Positions 8,875 to 17,637 of a stretch of 64,000 nucleotides of DNA are shown piece after piece. Origin of the DNA: a virus; the IMG/VR virus record IMGVR_UViG_3300034101_004588, positions 1 to 64,000 of that record. One strand, written 5' to 3'. Below the pieces are notes generated by a model, which worked only from the letters and a program-made list of their open reading frames with translations, made no database searches and was not told the DNA's origin. The position numbers and the translations under genes were made by a program. Position 1 is the first letter of the stretch. Each line of letters begins with the position of its first letter.

Positions 8875-10419
8875 ATGGGCGTTGGAATTTCTAATTCAAC
8901 AGTTGGCTACTCAAGAAAAGTAATAGATGCTAAAATATCTACTTTGCTCCCTATTACTATATATCAAACAAATTCAGCTATATTTGTACCAGCACAAACT
9001 AATTTTACTATTGAGACTAATGCCTTATCAACAGTAGATGCTATATTTGAAAGAGGTTTACTTTTAAAACGAGAGCCAGTTCCTGTTTATATGACAAGAG
9101 AATTTGACGGAACAATGACTGAGCTTACTGGTACTGGTAATTGTTTTAGAGGTAGTATTAATTTTAACCAAGCAAATTATACTACAACTCAGCCATTTTA
9201 TAATAACTATTTCTATTATACTTTTAATAATTTAAATTATCTTTTAGGTTCTCAAACATTTAGTAGTATTGTTTTACTAACTAGTTTAAATTTTCCGCAT
9301 TTAAAAGGTATTTCAGATAATATTAATATTAGTGGTATTATAAACTTACAACAAATTAGTTACCCAGAACTTGAATATATTGGGGGTAGTTTATTTGTCG
9401 GGTCTCAGGGTTCGTCCGGAGGGATTGATAATTTAGTCGAGGTTCATTTTCCGAAATTACAATTTGTTGAATCATCTTTAGTAATAGGTGGTTATGGTAG
9501 TAATAAAAATCCAATTTTATCATCTATATCTTTTCCTAGTCTCAAAAAGGCAGCGAACGTGGTTCTTGGTACAACTTCAGCAGGAACGTTTAGATCCTAT
9601 CCTAATATAACAAATATAAATTTATCAGGTTTAAAAGATTGTGATCTTATAAATTTTCAAAACTTTCCTAATTTAAAACAAATGACATTTAATAGCTTGA
9701 AAGTGGTTCGAGGTAGTACTGTTTTTGCTGAATGTTCTTCTTTAACTAATTTAAACTTCCCGGAACTTGAAATAATAGGAGGATATATTTCTGCACTTGT
9801 AAGTACTAATAGTGTATCTTTAACTTCTATAAGTATGCCGAAAATTAAAGTAGTGTATAGCGGCAGTTCTGTATATGAATATAGTACTACGGTTAATTTA
9901 AGTAGTTTTGAATTTGGTACCGATACTTTAGAAAACTTTAACCGGGCGTCCTTTACCTGTAGTCAAAGATTGTTACAAAGCTCGGTTGACAATGTACTTA
10001 AAGCATTTGCTCGTCTTGATGGTACACAAGGAACAGTATTGTGGTCTGGTTCTGATAAGACATTAACTCTCGGGGGCAACAATCAAGCTCCATCTTACAC
10101 AGGTGGTGTTACTACAACATCAGCTGGAACAAATTTTGTAAGAACTGGTAGCACAGTAGTAGCATCAGTTACTAGCCATGTTCATACCACTAGTTATATA
10201 GTAACATTTATTGGTAACGGTGCATCAGCTTTAAATGGTACATATTCGGTTACAGCAACTAATATTGATGAATTCCGATATACAACACCAACATCAGGAT
10301 CTTTGACTGGTAGTGCAACAGTATCGGCTTATCGCACTACAGTCTCAACAGATGGATTTAGATATTTTCAAAACATTGCCTTAAGAGGGGCTACAGTTAC
10401 AATAAGATACCCTGTTTAA
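8875..10419 (+). CDS. Leucine-rich-repeat (BspA/LRR_5-like) putative receptor-binding fibre protein
   Basis: A 514-aa protein. Residues about 130-360 contain a series of irregular repeats of about 22-25 residues built on F/L-P-x-L-K/E-x-I/V, for example FPHLKGI, YPELEYIGG, FPKLQFVESS, FPSLKKA, FPNLKQM, FPELEIIGG and MPKIKVV. This matches BspA-type leucine-rich repeats, which usually bind surface ligands. The C-terminal part (about 400-480) has the small beta domain shared with the neighbouring appendage proteins. It is inferred to be a host-recognition tip or fibre protein; the bound ligand is unknown. It lies in a one-directional fibre cluster. Confidence 0.7.
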   Translation: MGVGISNSTVGYSRKVIDAKISTLLPITIYQTNSAIFVPAQTNFTIETNALSTVDAIFERGLLLKREPVPVYMTREFDGTMTELTGTGNCFRGSINFNQANYTTTQPFYNNYFYYTFNNLNYLLGSQTFSSIVLLTSLNFPHLKGISDNINISGIINLQQISYPELEYIGGSLFVGSQGSSGGIDNLVEVHFPKLQFVESSLVIGGYGSNKNPILSSISFPSLKKAANVVLGTTSAGTFRSYPNITNINLSGLKDCDLINFQNFPNLKQMTFNSLKVVRGSTVFAECSSLTNLNFPELEIIGGYISALVSTNSVSLTSISMPKIKVVYSGSSVYEYSTTVNLSSFEFGTDTLENFNRASFTCSQRLLQSSVDNVLKAFARLDGTQGTVLWSGSDKTLTLGGNNQAPSYTGGVTTTSAGTNFVRTGSTVVASVTSHVHTTSYIVTFIGNGASALNGTYSVTATNIDEFRYTTPTSGSLTGSATVSAYRTTVSTDGFRYFQNIALRGATVTIRYPV

Positions 10420-10420
10420 T

Positions 10421-10591
10421 ATGAATTACAGACTTGTACATAATAATCAAGACGTCTTAACTATATTAGAAGCAACAGGTACAACTTGTTCTAATGGTAA
10501 CGAAATTGTTGAAGGTTCTTTAGAAGAGATTTATCAACTTATTACTGATCTCAATCTCACTAATACCATCCCAATATCGGCTTTTCAGTAG
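10421..10591 (+). CDS. Small conserved-looking protein (56 aa)
   Basis: Begins 1 nt after the fibre gene. The product starts MNYRLVHNNQDVLTILEATG and ends with an acidic helix (GSLEEIYQLITDLNL) and a short hydrophobic tail. The last 32 nt overlap the 3' end of the opposite-strand glycosyltransferase, tail to tail. Position and codon use support a real gene. Its size suggests a fibre accessory protein; the function is unknown. Confidence 0.5.
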   Translation: MNYRLVHNNQDVLTILEATGTTCSNGNEIVEGSLEEIYQLITDLNLTNTIPISAFQ

Positions 10592-11699
10592 TAACTTCTT
10601 GATAGACATTATAAAGCTTATCAGCAAACTTTGACCAAGGATATTCTAAAACTCTTTGTTTACCTTTTTGTATTATTCTATTTTTATCTTCTTCTGATAG
10701 TTTTTGTATTTGTTTAATAGTTTTTAAAAGGTCTAAACTATTTTCTATTTTAAAATATTCAATACCTTCTACTATTTCTTTAATACCTCCGGAAGCAGTA
10801 GTGATAAATAAGTTTTCTGAAATTAAGGCTTCTAAAGCTACAATACCAAACGGTTCGTGTTTTGAAGGCATTACTACACCATCCATTGAATATAAGAAAT
10901 CTATTTTATCCTGCCCGTATAGTCCAGGTATATGAAAAATATTTTTATTATTACATTTATTTTTAATTCGATCAAAGAGAAGTTCTTCAGCGTTTTTAGT
11001 AGACACTACAAAGTAAAAGTCAATATTCTCAGGTATATCACAATCTAAAATTACTTCTAATCCTTTCATAGAGGAGGCTCGGCCTATATAACAAAATTTT
11101 AATTTATTTTTACCAGGTAACTTAGGTGTTCTTGTTTTAACCCAATCTTCAACTTTAATACCATTTGTTATTACTACAGACTTATTATGATAATCAGTAT
11201 ACAAATTATTATAATATTCTGATACTTGAACCACTTTGTCGGCAATAATTAAACCAAGTTCTTCAAAATATATTTGAAGTTGATTTATATGAATTCCATC
11301 TACTGTTTTAGGGTCGTGGCAAAAATATATATTGTTCTTATTAAGCTGCTCAAGAGATAATTGTACTGTGCAAATTAAAGGTTTTTTAAAATGTTCTTTG
11401 CAAAGATACCCAGCATAAAACGTCGACCAGTCAAAAGCATGAATTATATCAAAATCATTTCTAAACTCTAAAGCTTTTAAAAAGTATATTGACTGTCCGT
11501 ATATAGTTGTAAGGGCAGCATGTTTAAAAGGTATAGGAGCAGTTGCAGATTTATAATTATCAATAGTATTTTGTTCGGGATAACCAACAATAAAATATTC
11601 AACCCTGTCCTTTAACTGCTCCATCATATGACGGAACTGTTCACCCATACCTCCAGAAGGTTTTTCTATATAATCCGGAACTAAAGCTAAAACTTTCAT
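10560..11699 (-). CDS. Glycosyltransferase family 4-like (GT-B)
   Basis: A 379-aa protein with a GT-B two-domain plan. The N-terminal Rossmann half begins with KVLALVPDYIEKPSGGMGEQ, a Gly-rich acceptor loop. The C-terminal half contains FCYIGRASSMKGLE and the donor-site signature EPFGIVALEA, with two Glu spaced as in the EX7E motif (near residues 280-290), then SGGIKEIVEG. The length is normal for the family. It probably transfers a sugar from a nucleotide-sugar to a phage or host target; the acceptor is unknown. It is the only minus-strand gene between the fibre genes and the head module, so it looks like a separately inserted gene with its own transcript. Confidence 0.85.
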   Translation of the reverse strand: MKVLALVPDYIEKPSGGMGEQFRHMMEQLKDRVEYFIVGYPEQNTIDNYKSATAPIPFKHAALTTIYGQSIYFLKALEFRNDFDIIHAFDWSTFYAGYLCKEHFKKPLICTVQLSLEQLNKNNIYFCHDPKTVDGIHINQLQIYFEELGLIIADKVVQVSEYYNNLYTDYHNKSVVITNGIKVEDWVKTRTPKLPGKNKLKFCYIGRASSMKGLEVILDCDIPENIDFYFVVSTKNAEELLFDRIKNKCNNKNIFHIPGLYGQDKIDFLYSMDGVVMPSKHEPFGIVALEALISENLFITTASGGIKEIVEGIEYFKIENSLDLLKTIKQIQKLSEEDKNRIIQKGKQRVLEYPWSKFADKLYNVYQEVTTEKPILGWY

Positions 11700-11731
11700 T
11701 AATATAATATATTAAGAAAGTTTTTAAAAGC

Positions 11732-11739
11732 CATAAATA
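11732..11739 (+). promoter_or_regulatory. T4-like late promoter motif CATAAATA
   Basis: CATAAATA followed by AT-rich sequence, ending 14 nt before the neck-protein ATG at 11754. It sits in the divergent spacer between the glycosyltransferase and the head module. Confidence 0.5.
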
Positions 11740-11753
11740 ATAAGTATTAATAA

Positions 11754-12623
11754 ATGAATTCCGTTATACCAAATCCTTTTCACGGTAGTACTACTTTTAA
11801 TTCTAAAATTAAAAGTTATAACCATTTAGCTCAAAGAGTAAGAAGATCTTTAGGAGAGCCTTTAATAGATATAGAAATAAGCAGTGAACAATTATATGAA
11901 TATATTGATATAGCTTGCGAATATTTTACAAAATTTTCTGGAACTACAGAAGAATATTTAATTTTTAGATCAGATCTTTATGAGCGAGGCAAAGGGTTAA
12001 GAGTAGATAAACTGTTTAGCATTTCTCCAGAAATGTATAATAGTACAACCAATGATTCTTTAAGTGCTGGGTATGATTTTGATATGGACAATTACCGTAA
12101 AGTAATTGACGTATTTTCTTTTTCGGAAGGAAATAATTCAGGAGTTAATACTCTTTTTACAATTGAACATACCATAGCACAACAAGCTTATTTTGGTCAT
12201 CTTTTAGGCAATGTTGGTTATGACCTAATAACCTGGCAAGCTTTAAAAACCTGGTTAGATACTAGAGACAAACTTTTAGCATTGACTCCTTATTTTAGAT
12301 TTTATCCGGAAACACAAATTTTAAAATTAATTCCAGAACCTGGTAGAACGTCAACCTATTATGGTTTATTAGGATGCCATGTGCAAAAACCTATAAAAGA
12401 TATAGTAAATCAATTATGGGTATATCGTTATACTTTAGCTTTAACAAAAATAGGTATGGCTCATATTAGAGGAAAATACTCTGGAACTAATTTATTTGGT
12501 GGTCAGCAAGTTAATTTTTCAGACATCCAAAGACAAGGTGAAAAAGAGAAAGACGAATTAGAAAAAGAAATTACAACTGATTTAATAGATAGAGATCCTA
12601 TTACAGCTTTTTTCGTAGGTTAA
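11754..12623 (+). CDS. 13: Neck / head-completion protein, T4 gp13-like
   Basis: A 289-aa protein. Near residues 32-55 it has the pattern typical of T4-type gp13: RVRRSLGEPLIDIEISSEQL followed by a helix (YEYIDIACEYF). The central region has aromatic-rich beta stretches and the C-terminus is a charged helix (RQGEKEKDELEKEITTDLI). T4 gp13 is about 309 aa, so the length fits. In T4 the protein helps close the filled head and receive the tail. It is followed after 2 nt by the gp4-like gene and then the prohead protease and capsid genes, which supports a head-neck role. Confidence 0.75.
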   Translation: MNSVIPNPFHGSTTFNSKIKSYNHLAQRVRRSLGEPLIDIEISSEQLYEYIDIACEYFTKFSGTTEEYLIFRSDLYERGKGLRVDKLFSISPEMYNSTTNDSLSAGYDFDMDNYRKVIDVFSFSEGNNSGVNTLFTIEHTIAQQAYFGHLLGNVGYDLITWQALKTWLDTRDKLLALTPYFRFYPETQILKLIPEPGRTSTYYGLLGCHVQKPIKDIVNQLWVYRYTLALTKIGMAHIRGKYSGTNLFGGQQVNFSDIQRQGEKEKDELEKEITTDLIDRDPITAFFVG

Positions 12624-12625
12624 TT

Positions 12626-13093
12626 TTGAGAACTCCCATTAAAAAGAAAAATAGGCGATATACTCAAGGTATATTTAATCCTAAAAATCCTTCAAAGTAT
12701 AAAGGATCTTTACCTATTTATTACCGTTCTAGTCTAGAATTAAAAGCGTATAGAATGTTAGATGACAATCCTAATGTTTTAACTTGGGGCAGTGAATCTG
12801 TTGTTATACCTTATCAATCTCCTTTAGACGGAAGATTGCATCGTTATTTTGTAGACATTGTAGCTTCTTTAAAAGATAAAAATAATGTTATTCAAAAATT
12901 GTTAATAGAAGTTAAACCCTTAAAATTTACCATGCCTCCGGTAAATACTCCTCTAAAAAGTCCTAAAACTATTATGTACGAAAAAGTTCAATATACTTTA
13001 AACCAAGCTAAATTTGCAGCAGCGAAGCAATGGTGTAAAAATAAAAATTATCAATTCATAATCTTAACAGAGAAGGAAATTGCCCGCAATTAG
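12626..13093 (+). CDS. 4: Head-completion protein, T4 gp4-like (TnsA-like nuclease fold)
   Basis: A 155-aa protein close in length to T4 gp4. It contains YTQGIFNPKNPSKYKG, then YYRSSLELKAYRMLDDNP, an R-Y-F-V-D-I stretch, and LLIEVKP; the E, D and E-V-K residues fit a PD-(D/E)xK nuclease core. The start is TTG at 12626: the first internal Met (MLDDNP) would remove the conserved N-terminus, so the TTG is preferred. gp4 family proteins act at the DNA end or neck during head completion. Its position between the neck protein and the prohead protease agrees. The stop lies immediately before a late promoter motif. Confidence 0.8.
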   Translation: MRTPIKKKNRRYTQGIFNPKNPSKYKGSLPIYYRSSLELKAYRMLDDNPNVLTWGSESVVIPYQSPLDGRLHRYFVDIVASLKDKNNVIQKLLIEVKPLKFTMPPVNTPLKSPKTIMYEKVQYTLNQAKFAAAKQWCKNKNYQFIILTEKEIARN

Positions 13094-13101
13094 TATAAAT
13101 A
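13094..13101 (+). promoter_or_regulatory. T4-like late promoter motif TATAAATA
   Basis: Exact TATAAATA directly after the preceding stop codon, ending 13 nt before the protease ATG at 13115. Confidence 0.6.
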
Positions 13102-13114
13102 TTTGTAGAAATTT

Positions 13115-13786
13115 ATGTTAACTAATACGTATCATCTTTTAGTGGAACAACCTACATACGAGGTTCAGTATCTAATAGAAGAGCAAAACCGAAACACTCC
13201 TTCAAATCTTATCATAGCTGGTAATTTTTTAATGGCTAACCAACCCAATAAAAACAAAAGAGTTTATCCATTAGAAGAAATGGTTAAAGAAGTTGATCGC
13301 TATACAAAAGAAATGATCACTAATAGTAGATCAACTGGAGAATTAAATCATCCTCAATCACCGGAAGTAAATTTAGAAAGAGTTTGTCATTTAGTTACAG
13401 AATTAAAACAGAATGGAGATTTTTTTGAAGGTAAATCTAAAGTACTCTCAACTCCAATGGGTCAATTAGTAAGATCTTTAATTATGGATGGAGTTAAATT
13501 GGGTGTATCTTCAAGAGCTTTGGGAAGAGTGGATGAAATCGGTGGTGTTAATAAAGTTTCTGATTTTCGTTTAGTAGCAGTTGATGTAGTAGCAGATCCA
13601 TCTGTACCAAGTGCCTTTGTCAATGGCATTTTAGAATCAAAACAATGGATGTTAAAATCTAATGGTGAATTTGAACCTTGTTTTGATAAATTTGAAAAAG
13701 CTATCTCAACTTTACCGACTCATAATAAAGATATGTATCTTAAAGAACAAATTATACACTTTATTAATGCATTAAAGACACTCTAA
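13115..13786 (+). CDS. 21: Prohead core protease, T4 gp21-like
   Basis: A 223-aa serine protease of the herpesvirus-type/gp21 fold. It has the typical segments: NFLMANQPNKNKRVYPLEEM, then STGELNHPQSPEVNLERVCH (family catalytic His in E-L-N-H-P) and GVKLGVSSRALGRV (catalytic Ser in the G-V-S-S-R motif). The C-terminal part is helical. T4 gp21 is about 212 aa. It cleaves scaffold, capsid and internal head proteins, usually after (L/I)-x-E. Its own N-terminus has L-V-E at 9-11, fitting self-processing. It lies between gp4-like and core and scaffold genes, the expected head-assembly context. Confidence 0.88.
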   Translation: MLTNTYHLLVEQPTYEVQYLIEEQNRNTPSNLIIAGNFLMANQPNKNKRVYPLEEMVKEVDRYTKEMITNSRSTGELNHPQSPEVNLERVCHLVTELKQNGDFFEGKSKVLSTPMGQLVRSLIMDGVKLGVSSRALGRVDEIGGVNKVSDFRLVAVDVVADPSVPSAFVNGILESKQWMLKSNGEFEPCFDKFEKAISTLPTHNKDMYLKEQIIHFINALKTL

Positions 13787-13788
13787 AG

Positions 13789-13796
13789 GATAAATA
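13789..13796 (+). promoter_or_regulatory. T4-like late promoter motif GATAAATA
   Basis: GATAAATA ending 6 nt before the ATG at 13803, with no Shine-Dalgarno sequence between. Confidence 0.5.
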
Positions 13797-13802
13797 TATA
13801 AT

Positions 13803-14018
13803 ATGAAAAATTTGATTTCAAAATTTATAGCATTAATTTGTGACAAGAACTATTCAGAAGCAGATAAAGCTTTAAATAATATTGTTGAAGAAAAAATTAA
13901 AAACAAAGTTAAGAATATTGCAGAAGACAAAAAAATGATTAAAAAATCATCTAAAAAAGAAATGTTTTCTAAAAACGATAAAAAAAATCCTAAAAAGGGA
14001 AATAAAAAGAATAAATAA
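13803..14018 (+). CDS. Small prohead core protein (gp67/gp68 position)
   Basis: A 71-aa protein between the prohead protease and the scaffold, where T4-like phages carry small core proteins. The N-terminal half is helical (ISKFIALICDKNYSEADKAL, then NNIVEEKIKNKVKNI); the C-terminal 30 residues are almost all Lys, Ser, Asn and Gly. The basic tail could contact DNA or the acidic scaffold. The sequence alone is too short and biased to prove homology, so the assignment rests mostly on gene order. Confidence 0.6.
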   Translation: MKNLISKFIALICDKNYSEADKALNNIVEEKIKNKVKNIAEDKKMIKKSSKKEMFSKNDKKNPKKGNKKNK

Positions 14019-14028
14019 TTTATAGAGT

Positions 14029-14916
14029 ATGGATATTCAATCAATTCTTAAAAATTTAGACAAAGAAGTCTTAACAGAAGAAACAGCTACAGCCATTGCT
14101 GAAGCGTTTAACACAGCAGTAGAAGAAAAAGCTAATGCCAAAATTCAATTAGAAGTTGAAAATGCAGTTAGTAAATTAGATGAAGATCATGCATCTAAAT
14201 TAAAAAATCTTTTAGAAGCTATTGACGAAGACCATACAAGCAAATTAAAATTAGTTGTTGATACCATCAATGAAGATCATACCGGTAAATTGGAATCATT
14301 GGTTAAACATTATCGTCAATCTATTAACGAAAAGGCAGAAAGCTTTAGTAACAAAGTTGTTGAGGAGCTTAGCAGTTATTTAGATTTGTATATTGACAAA
14401 AGCCTTCCAAAACAACAATTAGAAGAAGCTGTGCACAACACATACGCAAGACAACAACTAGATAAAATCAAAGAAATTTTAGCAATAGATCCAGCAGTTG
14501 TTAATGAATCTATTAAACAAACTATAGTTGCAGGTAAAAATAAAGTTGATGAAGTTCAATCACAACTTAATGAATCCTATAACGAAAATTTAAAACTAAC
14601 AGCTAAATTAAATCAATTAGAAGCTGCAGTTTTGCTCGAGAAAAAAACCAATGGTATGCCTCGAAGCAAGAAAGAGTATTTAATCAAAATCCTGAGCGAC
14701 AAAGCCCCTCAATATATTGAGGAAAATTTTAACTATGTCGTTGAAATGTTCGAAAGAGAAGAAACAGAACAAGCTACTAAATTAGTAGAAGAAGCTAAAA
14801 CAAAAGCTGTCAGCAAAGATGCTAGACCAACAGTTGTTACAGAATCTACTAAATCAACTGAAAAACCAGTAGATAGTCCAGTGTATTCTTATCTTTCAGA
14901 ACTAAAAAGATCATAA
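14029..14916 (+). CDS. 22: Prohead scaffold (core) protein, T4 gp22-like
   Basis: A 295-aa, highly charged, helical protein directly before the capsid gene. Residues about 45-95 hold three near-identical units of about 16 residues (LDEDHASKLKNLLEA; IDEDHTSKLKLVVDT; INEDHTGKLESLVKH), a pattern known in T4-type scaffold proteins. A long coiled-coil region follows (about 150-200). The near C-terminal PRSKKEYLIKILSDKAPQYI resembles the region that contacts the capsid in the family. It forms the internal core around which the shell assembles and is then degraded by the gp21-like protease. An AATAAATA motif (14010-14017) overlapping the previous stop is a weak late-promoter candidate. Confidence 0.8.
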   Translation: MDIQSILKNLDKEVLTEETATAIAEAFNTAVEEKANAKIQLEVENAVSKLDEDHASKLKNLLEAIDEDHTSKLKLVVDTINEDHTGKLESLVKHYRQSINEKAESFSNKVVEELSSYLDLYIDKSLPKQQLEEAVHNTYARQQLDKIKEILAIDPAVVNESIKQTIVAGKNKVDEVQSQLNESYNENLKLTAKLNQLEAAVLLEKKTNGMPRSKKEYLIKILSDKAPQYIEENFNYVVEMFEREETEQATKLVEEAKTKAVSKDARPTVVTESTKSTEKPVDSPVYSYLSELKRS

Positions 14917-14930
14917 AAGATTTTAAGTTG

Positions 14931-14970
14931 TAGAAAAGACGGTTCTTTTCTAGATATTATCCACAGGAGG
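14931..14970 (+). promoter_or_regulatory. Leader hairpin and strong Shine-Dalgarno of the capsid gene
   Basis: An 8-bp perfect hairpin (TAGAAAAG at 14931-14938, CTTTTCTA at 14945-14952, 6-nt loop) is followed by AGGAGG at 14965-14970, 8 nt before the capsid ATG. This is one of the few textbook ribosome-binding sites in the window. The hairpin may stabilise the capsid mRNA or mark a processing site; no T-tract follows it, so it is not an intrinsic terminator. Confidence 0.6.
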
Positions 14971-14978
14971 AAAACGTA

Positions 14979-16442
14979 ATGAATAATCCAAAACCAGCAA
15001 CAGGGTTTATCGATCGTTCTCGTGCTACTCAATTGCTTGAAAAATGGGCACCTATGTTAGATTACTCATCTGACAAAGTGCGTCCTATTGAAGACGAACA
15101 TGCTCGTCTTTCAACAGCATTGCTTATGGAAAACCAAGAACGTTGGTGCATTGAAGAAGCTGGAGGAAACGTAGCCGCTAATGGCGGTGTTTTCGGCAGC
15201 GGCGCTTCAATAGGGGGCATTTATGGCCCTCCAGGCAACGTTACTTCGCGTGACCAATATGCAGCTGGTGATGCTCGCTTACCAAAGGTTTTAATACCAA
15301 TGGTTCGTCGTACATTCCCAGAATTGATTACTAACGAGATCGTAGGTGTACAACCAATGAGCGGTCCAGTTGGGTTAGCATTCGCTCTTCGCTATCGTTA
15401 TGAAACAGATAGCTTGGGTGCTAATGGTATTGATGGCCATGCAACCGGTTCTACAACAACTGGTTACGGCGGTATCGCTCGTCAGAACGATGAAGCCGAA
15501 TTAGGTTATCAAACCCTTGACACTCGTTTTACAGGTACTAGTGCAACCGCCCTTTCGGGCTTAGGTGGTTCCGGATCAGATTTCGAAATGATCAGTAACG
15601 ACCAAGGTGTTGCAGCTATCCTGAACCAATTCGAGTTGACAGGAAACATCCCCCAAGTTACTCTGGAATTCAGCAAAACAGCAGTTGAGGCCGGCACACG
15701 CCGTCTAGCAGCTCGCTGGAGTGTTGAACTTGAGCAAGATCTCAAAAACATGAACGGTCTCGATATCGATTCTGAATTGACAAACGCCATGAGCTATGAA
15801 ATTCAAGCCGAAATCGACCGCGAAATGATCATGAGAATGGTTCAAGTAGCTCTTAACGCTGGCCCTGTTAACGGATACAGTTTCTGGTACGCCGCTTCAG
15901 CTGACGCACGTTGGCTTGGCGAACGTAATCGTGACTTCTACAGCAAAGTGATTGTCGAGGCTAACCGCATCGCAATCCGCAACCGCCGTGGTTCTGCTAA
16001 CTTCATCGTAGCAACACCTCGCGTTTGCACCATTTTGGAAATGCTGCCGGAGTTTCAATGGATGCCAGTAAACGGCAACGTAAACACACAACCTACAGGC
16101 ATTGCCAAGGTTGGAACTTTAGGTGGTCGTTTTACGATCTATCGCGATACTCGTACAGACGCTCAATTCCTTAGCAATCAGAGAACTGCAGCCCTAGAAT
16201 ACGCCCTGCTTGGTTACAAAGGACCAGAATACTATGACACAGGTCTAGTATACTGCCCATACATCCCTGTGATGATCCAACGTACAGTTGGACCTAACGA
16301 CTTCAGCCCACGTGTTGGTCTGATGACTCGTTACGGAGTCGTAGATCATATCTTCGGCGCCGCGCTGTACTATCACGTCATCATAGTGAAAGGTTTGGGA
16401 ACATCCAATGTAGCACAAGACAACGGACGCATCTATCTGTAA
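14979..16442 (+). CDS. 23: Major capsid protein, T4 gp23-like
   Basis: A 487-aa protein (T4 gp23 is 521 aa) with the family signatures: LLEKWAPMLDY near residue 20, ALLMENQERWCIEEAGG near 50, LIPMVRRTFPELITNEIVGV and QPMSGPVGLAFALRYRYETD near 105-150, and a C-terminal PYIPVMIQRTVGPNDF region. It forms the hexamers of the icosahedral or prolate shell (HK97 fold). GC content and codon choice are higher and more varied than in neighbours, as expected for the most highly translated late gene. It has a strong Shine-Dalgarno and an intrinsic terminator. In T4 the N-terminus is removed by gp21 after an LxE-type site; LME near residue 50 is a candidate here. Confidence 0.95.
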   Translation: MNNPKPATGFIDRSRATQLLEKWAPMLDYSSDKVRPIEDEHARLSTALLMENQERWCIEEAGGNVAANGGVFGSGASIGGIYGPPGNVTSRDQYAAGDARLPKVLIPMVRRTFPELITNEIVGVQPMSGPVGLAFALRYRYETDSLGANGIDGHATGSTTTGYGGIARQNDEAELGYQTLDTRFTGTSATALSGLGGSGSDFEMISNDQGVAAILNQFELTGNIPQVTLEFSKTAVEAGTRRLAARWSVELEQDLKNMNGLDIDSELTNAMSYEIQAEIDREMIMRMVQVALNAGPVNGYSFWYAASADARWLGERNRDFYSKVIVEANRIAIRNRRGSANFIVATPRVCTILEMLPEFQWMPVNGNVNTQPTGIAKVGTLGGRFTIYRDTRTDAQFLSNQRTAALEYALLGYKGPEYYDTGLVYCPYIPVMIQRTVGPNDFSPRVGLMTRYGVVDHIFGAALYYHVIIVKGLGTSNVAQDNGRIYL

Positions 16443-16461
16443 TCGAAGCTAACCTTACATG

Positions 16462-16495
16462 TCTCTTCTGTCGAAAGGCAGAAGAGATTTTTTTT
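16462..16495 (+). terminator. Intrinsic terminator after the capsid gene
   Basis: Stem TCTCTTCTG (16462-16470) pairs with CAGAAGAGA (16479-16487). The loop can close further to a GAAA tetraloop. Eight T residues follow (16488-16495). It lies about 20 nt after the capsid stop and ends the head module. Confidence 0.9.
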
Positions 16496-16534
16496 GCATT
16501 GAAAAAGATCTTATATATTCTAATATATTGAAAT

Positions 16535-17146
16535 ATGAGATTTGCGTTAACGGGATCACACGGAGTTGGTAAAACTACTTTACTACAATCTTTGCAAGAC
16601 TATTTAGAATTTAAAGATATTAAGTGTTTGTTTAATGTGTCTTCAGCTCGTAAAATAAAGAAGGCTGGGATGTCAATTAATGAAGAAGGTGATAATTATG
16701 ATTTGGTTCAAATGATTGTTGAAAGCAGTCATGTCGCAGTTTTTTGTGAAGATAATTGGTTTGCAGATCGTAGTGTTATAGATGGATATGCTTATACAGA
16801 ATATTTGTATAATCAGAATAAAGTAAGTCATAATGTGTACGATGCAATTTTAACACAAGTAAATAATTTTTTACCTTTGTATCAAGAAGTATTTTATATA
16901 CCTATAGAGTTTGATATTGAAAATGATGGAGTACGTCAAACGGATAAAGAATTTCAAAAATCAATAGATGAAATTATCTTAGATAAGATTAAAGAAATAA
17001 GGGGTAATAATTATGTTACGGTTACGGGTAGTGTAGAAGAGAGAACAAAAAAGATTAAGAATTTGCTTGATTTTTACCTTAAAAATGATGTAACATCTTC
17101 TCATGAATCTATTCATTCTAGACAAAGATCCTGTTCTGGCTGCTAG
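16535..17146 (+). CDS. P-loop nucleotide kinase-like protein (AAA_28/NadR-like)
   Basis: A 203-aa protein starting with a Walker A loop (GSHGVGKTT, residues 7-15). W-F-A-D-R-S near residue 75 resembles the D-R motif (Walker B/lid) of small kinases, and FYIPIEFDIENDGVRQTDKE carries the R-x-x-D pattern of this family. It is similar in plan to the minus-strand protein at 58.6-59.3 kb, which has the same Walker A position and D-R-x-x-x-D block. It probably phosphorylates a nucleotide or related small molecule; the substrate is unknown. Its 3' end overlaps the next gene by 44 nt, suggesting coupled translation. Confidence 0.7.
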   Translation: MRFALTGSHGVGKTTLLQSLQDYLEFKDIKCLFNVSSARKIKKAGMSINEEGDNYDLVQMIVESSHVAVFCEDNWFADRSVIDGYAYTEYLYNQNKVSHNVYDAILTQVNNFLPLYQEVFYIPIEFDIENDGVRQTDKEFQKSIDEIILDKIKEIRGNNYVTVTGSVEERTKKIKNLLDFYLKNDVTSSHESIHSRQRSCSGC

Positions 17147-17636
17147 ATATTATCAGGATCTTCATGTTAATAAAATTATCATAGAAGGTTCTCAATTATT
17201 AGCTGCAGCTTATTCTTTAGAAAGATTAGCAATAGAAGATTGTCCAAGAACCCAAAAAGGAACGCCTAGAGTTCATGGACACTACAATCACCCTATGTCA
17301 AAATGGGTTCGAGAAAATAGAATTAATTTTAAATGGGCTTTGAGGCATATAGAAGCTTTAAGCGAAGAATACACTTATAGATTTGAAGATGTTCATTACA
17401 CACAATCTTTTATTGAATGGTGTTATAAAAACTTTCCAGATTTGCCTGATGGTCGTTTAACAGAACATCCGCAATGTTTTAGAGTGTCTTATCCAGAGTG
17501 TATTGTACCTGGTGATCCAGTAAAGGGTTATCATAATTATTATAATAAAGCTAAGCAGAGTTTTAAATTTGGCAAAAAAATGGTAAAAGCTTCTTGGACT
17601 AAGAGACCAGTGCCTTATTTTTTTATAAGTAATTGA
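17103..17636 (+). CDS. Conserved phage protein of unknown function (177 aa)
   Basis: The layout resembles a protein family I have seen in many T4-like phages: start MNLFILDKDPVLAARYYQDL, then H-V-N-K-I-I-I-E, a HPMSKWVRENRINFKWALRH segment, and YHNYYNKAKQSFKFGK near the end. Conserved His, Trp, Arg and Tyr residues suggest an enzyme or nucleic-acid-binding protein, but I cannot assign a reaction. The start lies inside the 3' end of the kinase-like gene. It is followed after 1 nt by a small basic protein. Confidence 0.65.
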   Translation: MNLFILDKDPVLAARYYQDLHVNKIIIEGSQLLAAAYSLERLAIEDCPRTQKGTPRVHGHYNHPMSKWVRENRINFKWALRHIEALSEEYTYRFEDVHYTQSFIEWCYKNFPDLPDGRLTEHPQCFRVSYPECIVPGDPVKGYHNYYNKAKQSFKFGKKMVKASWTKRPVPYFFISN

Positions 17637-17637
17637 T

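Noticed and set aside
14010-14017. AATAAATA before the scaffold gene as a separate late promoter
   Set aside because: It overlaps a Lys-Asn-Lys-stop coding end in AT-rich sequence, so it is too weak to list on its own.
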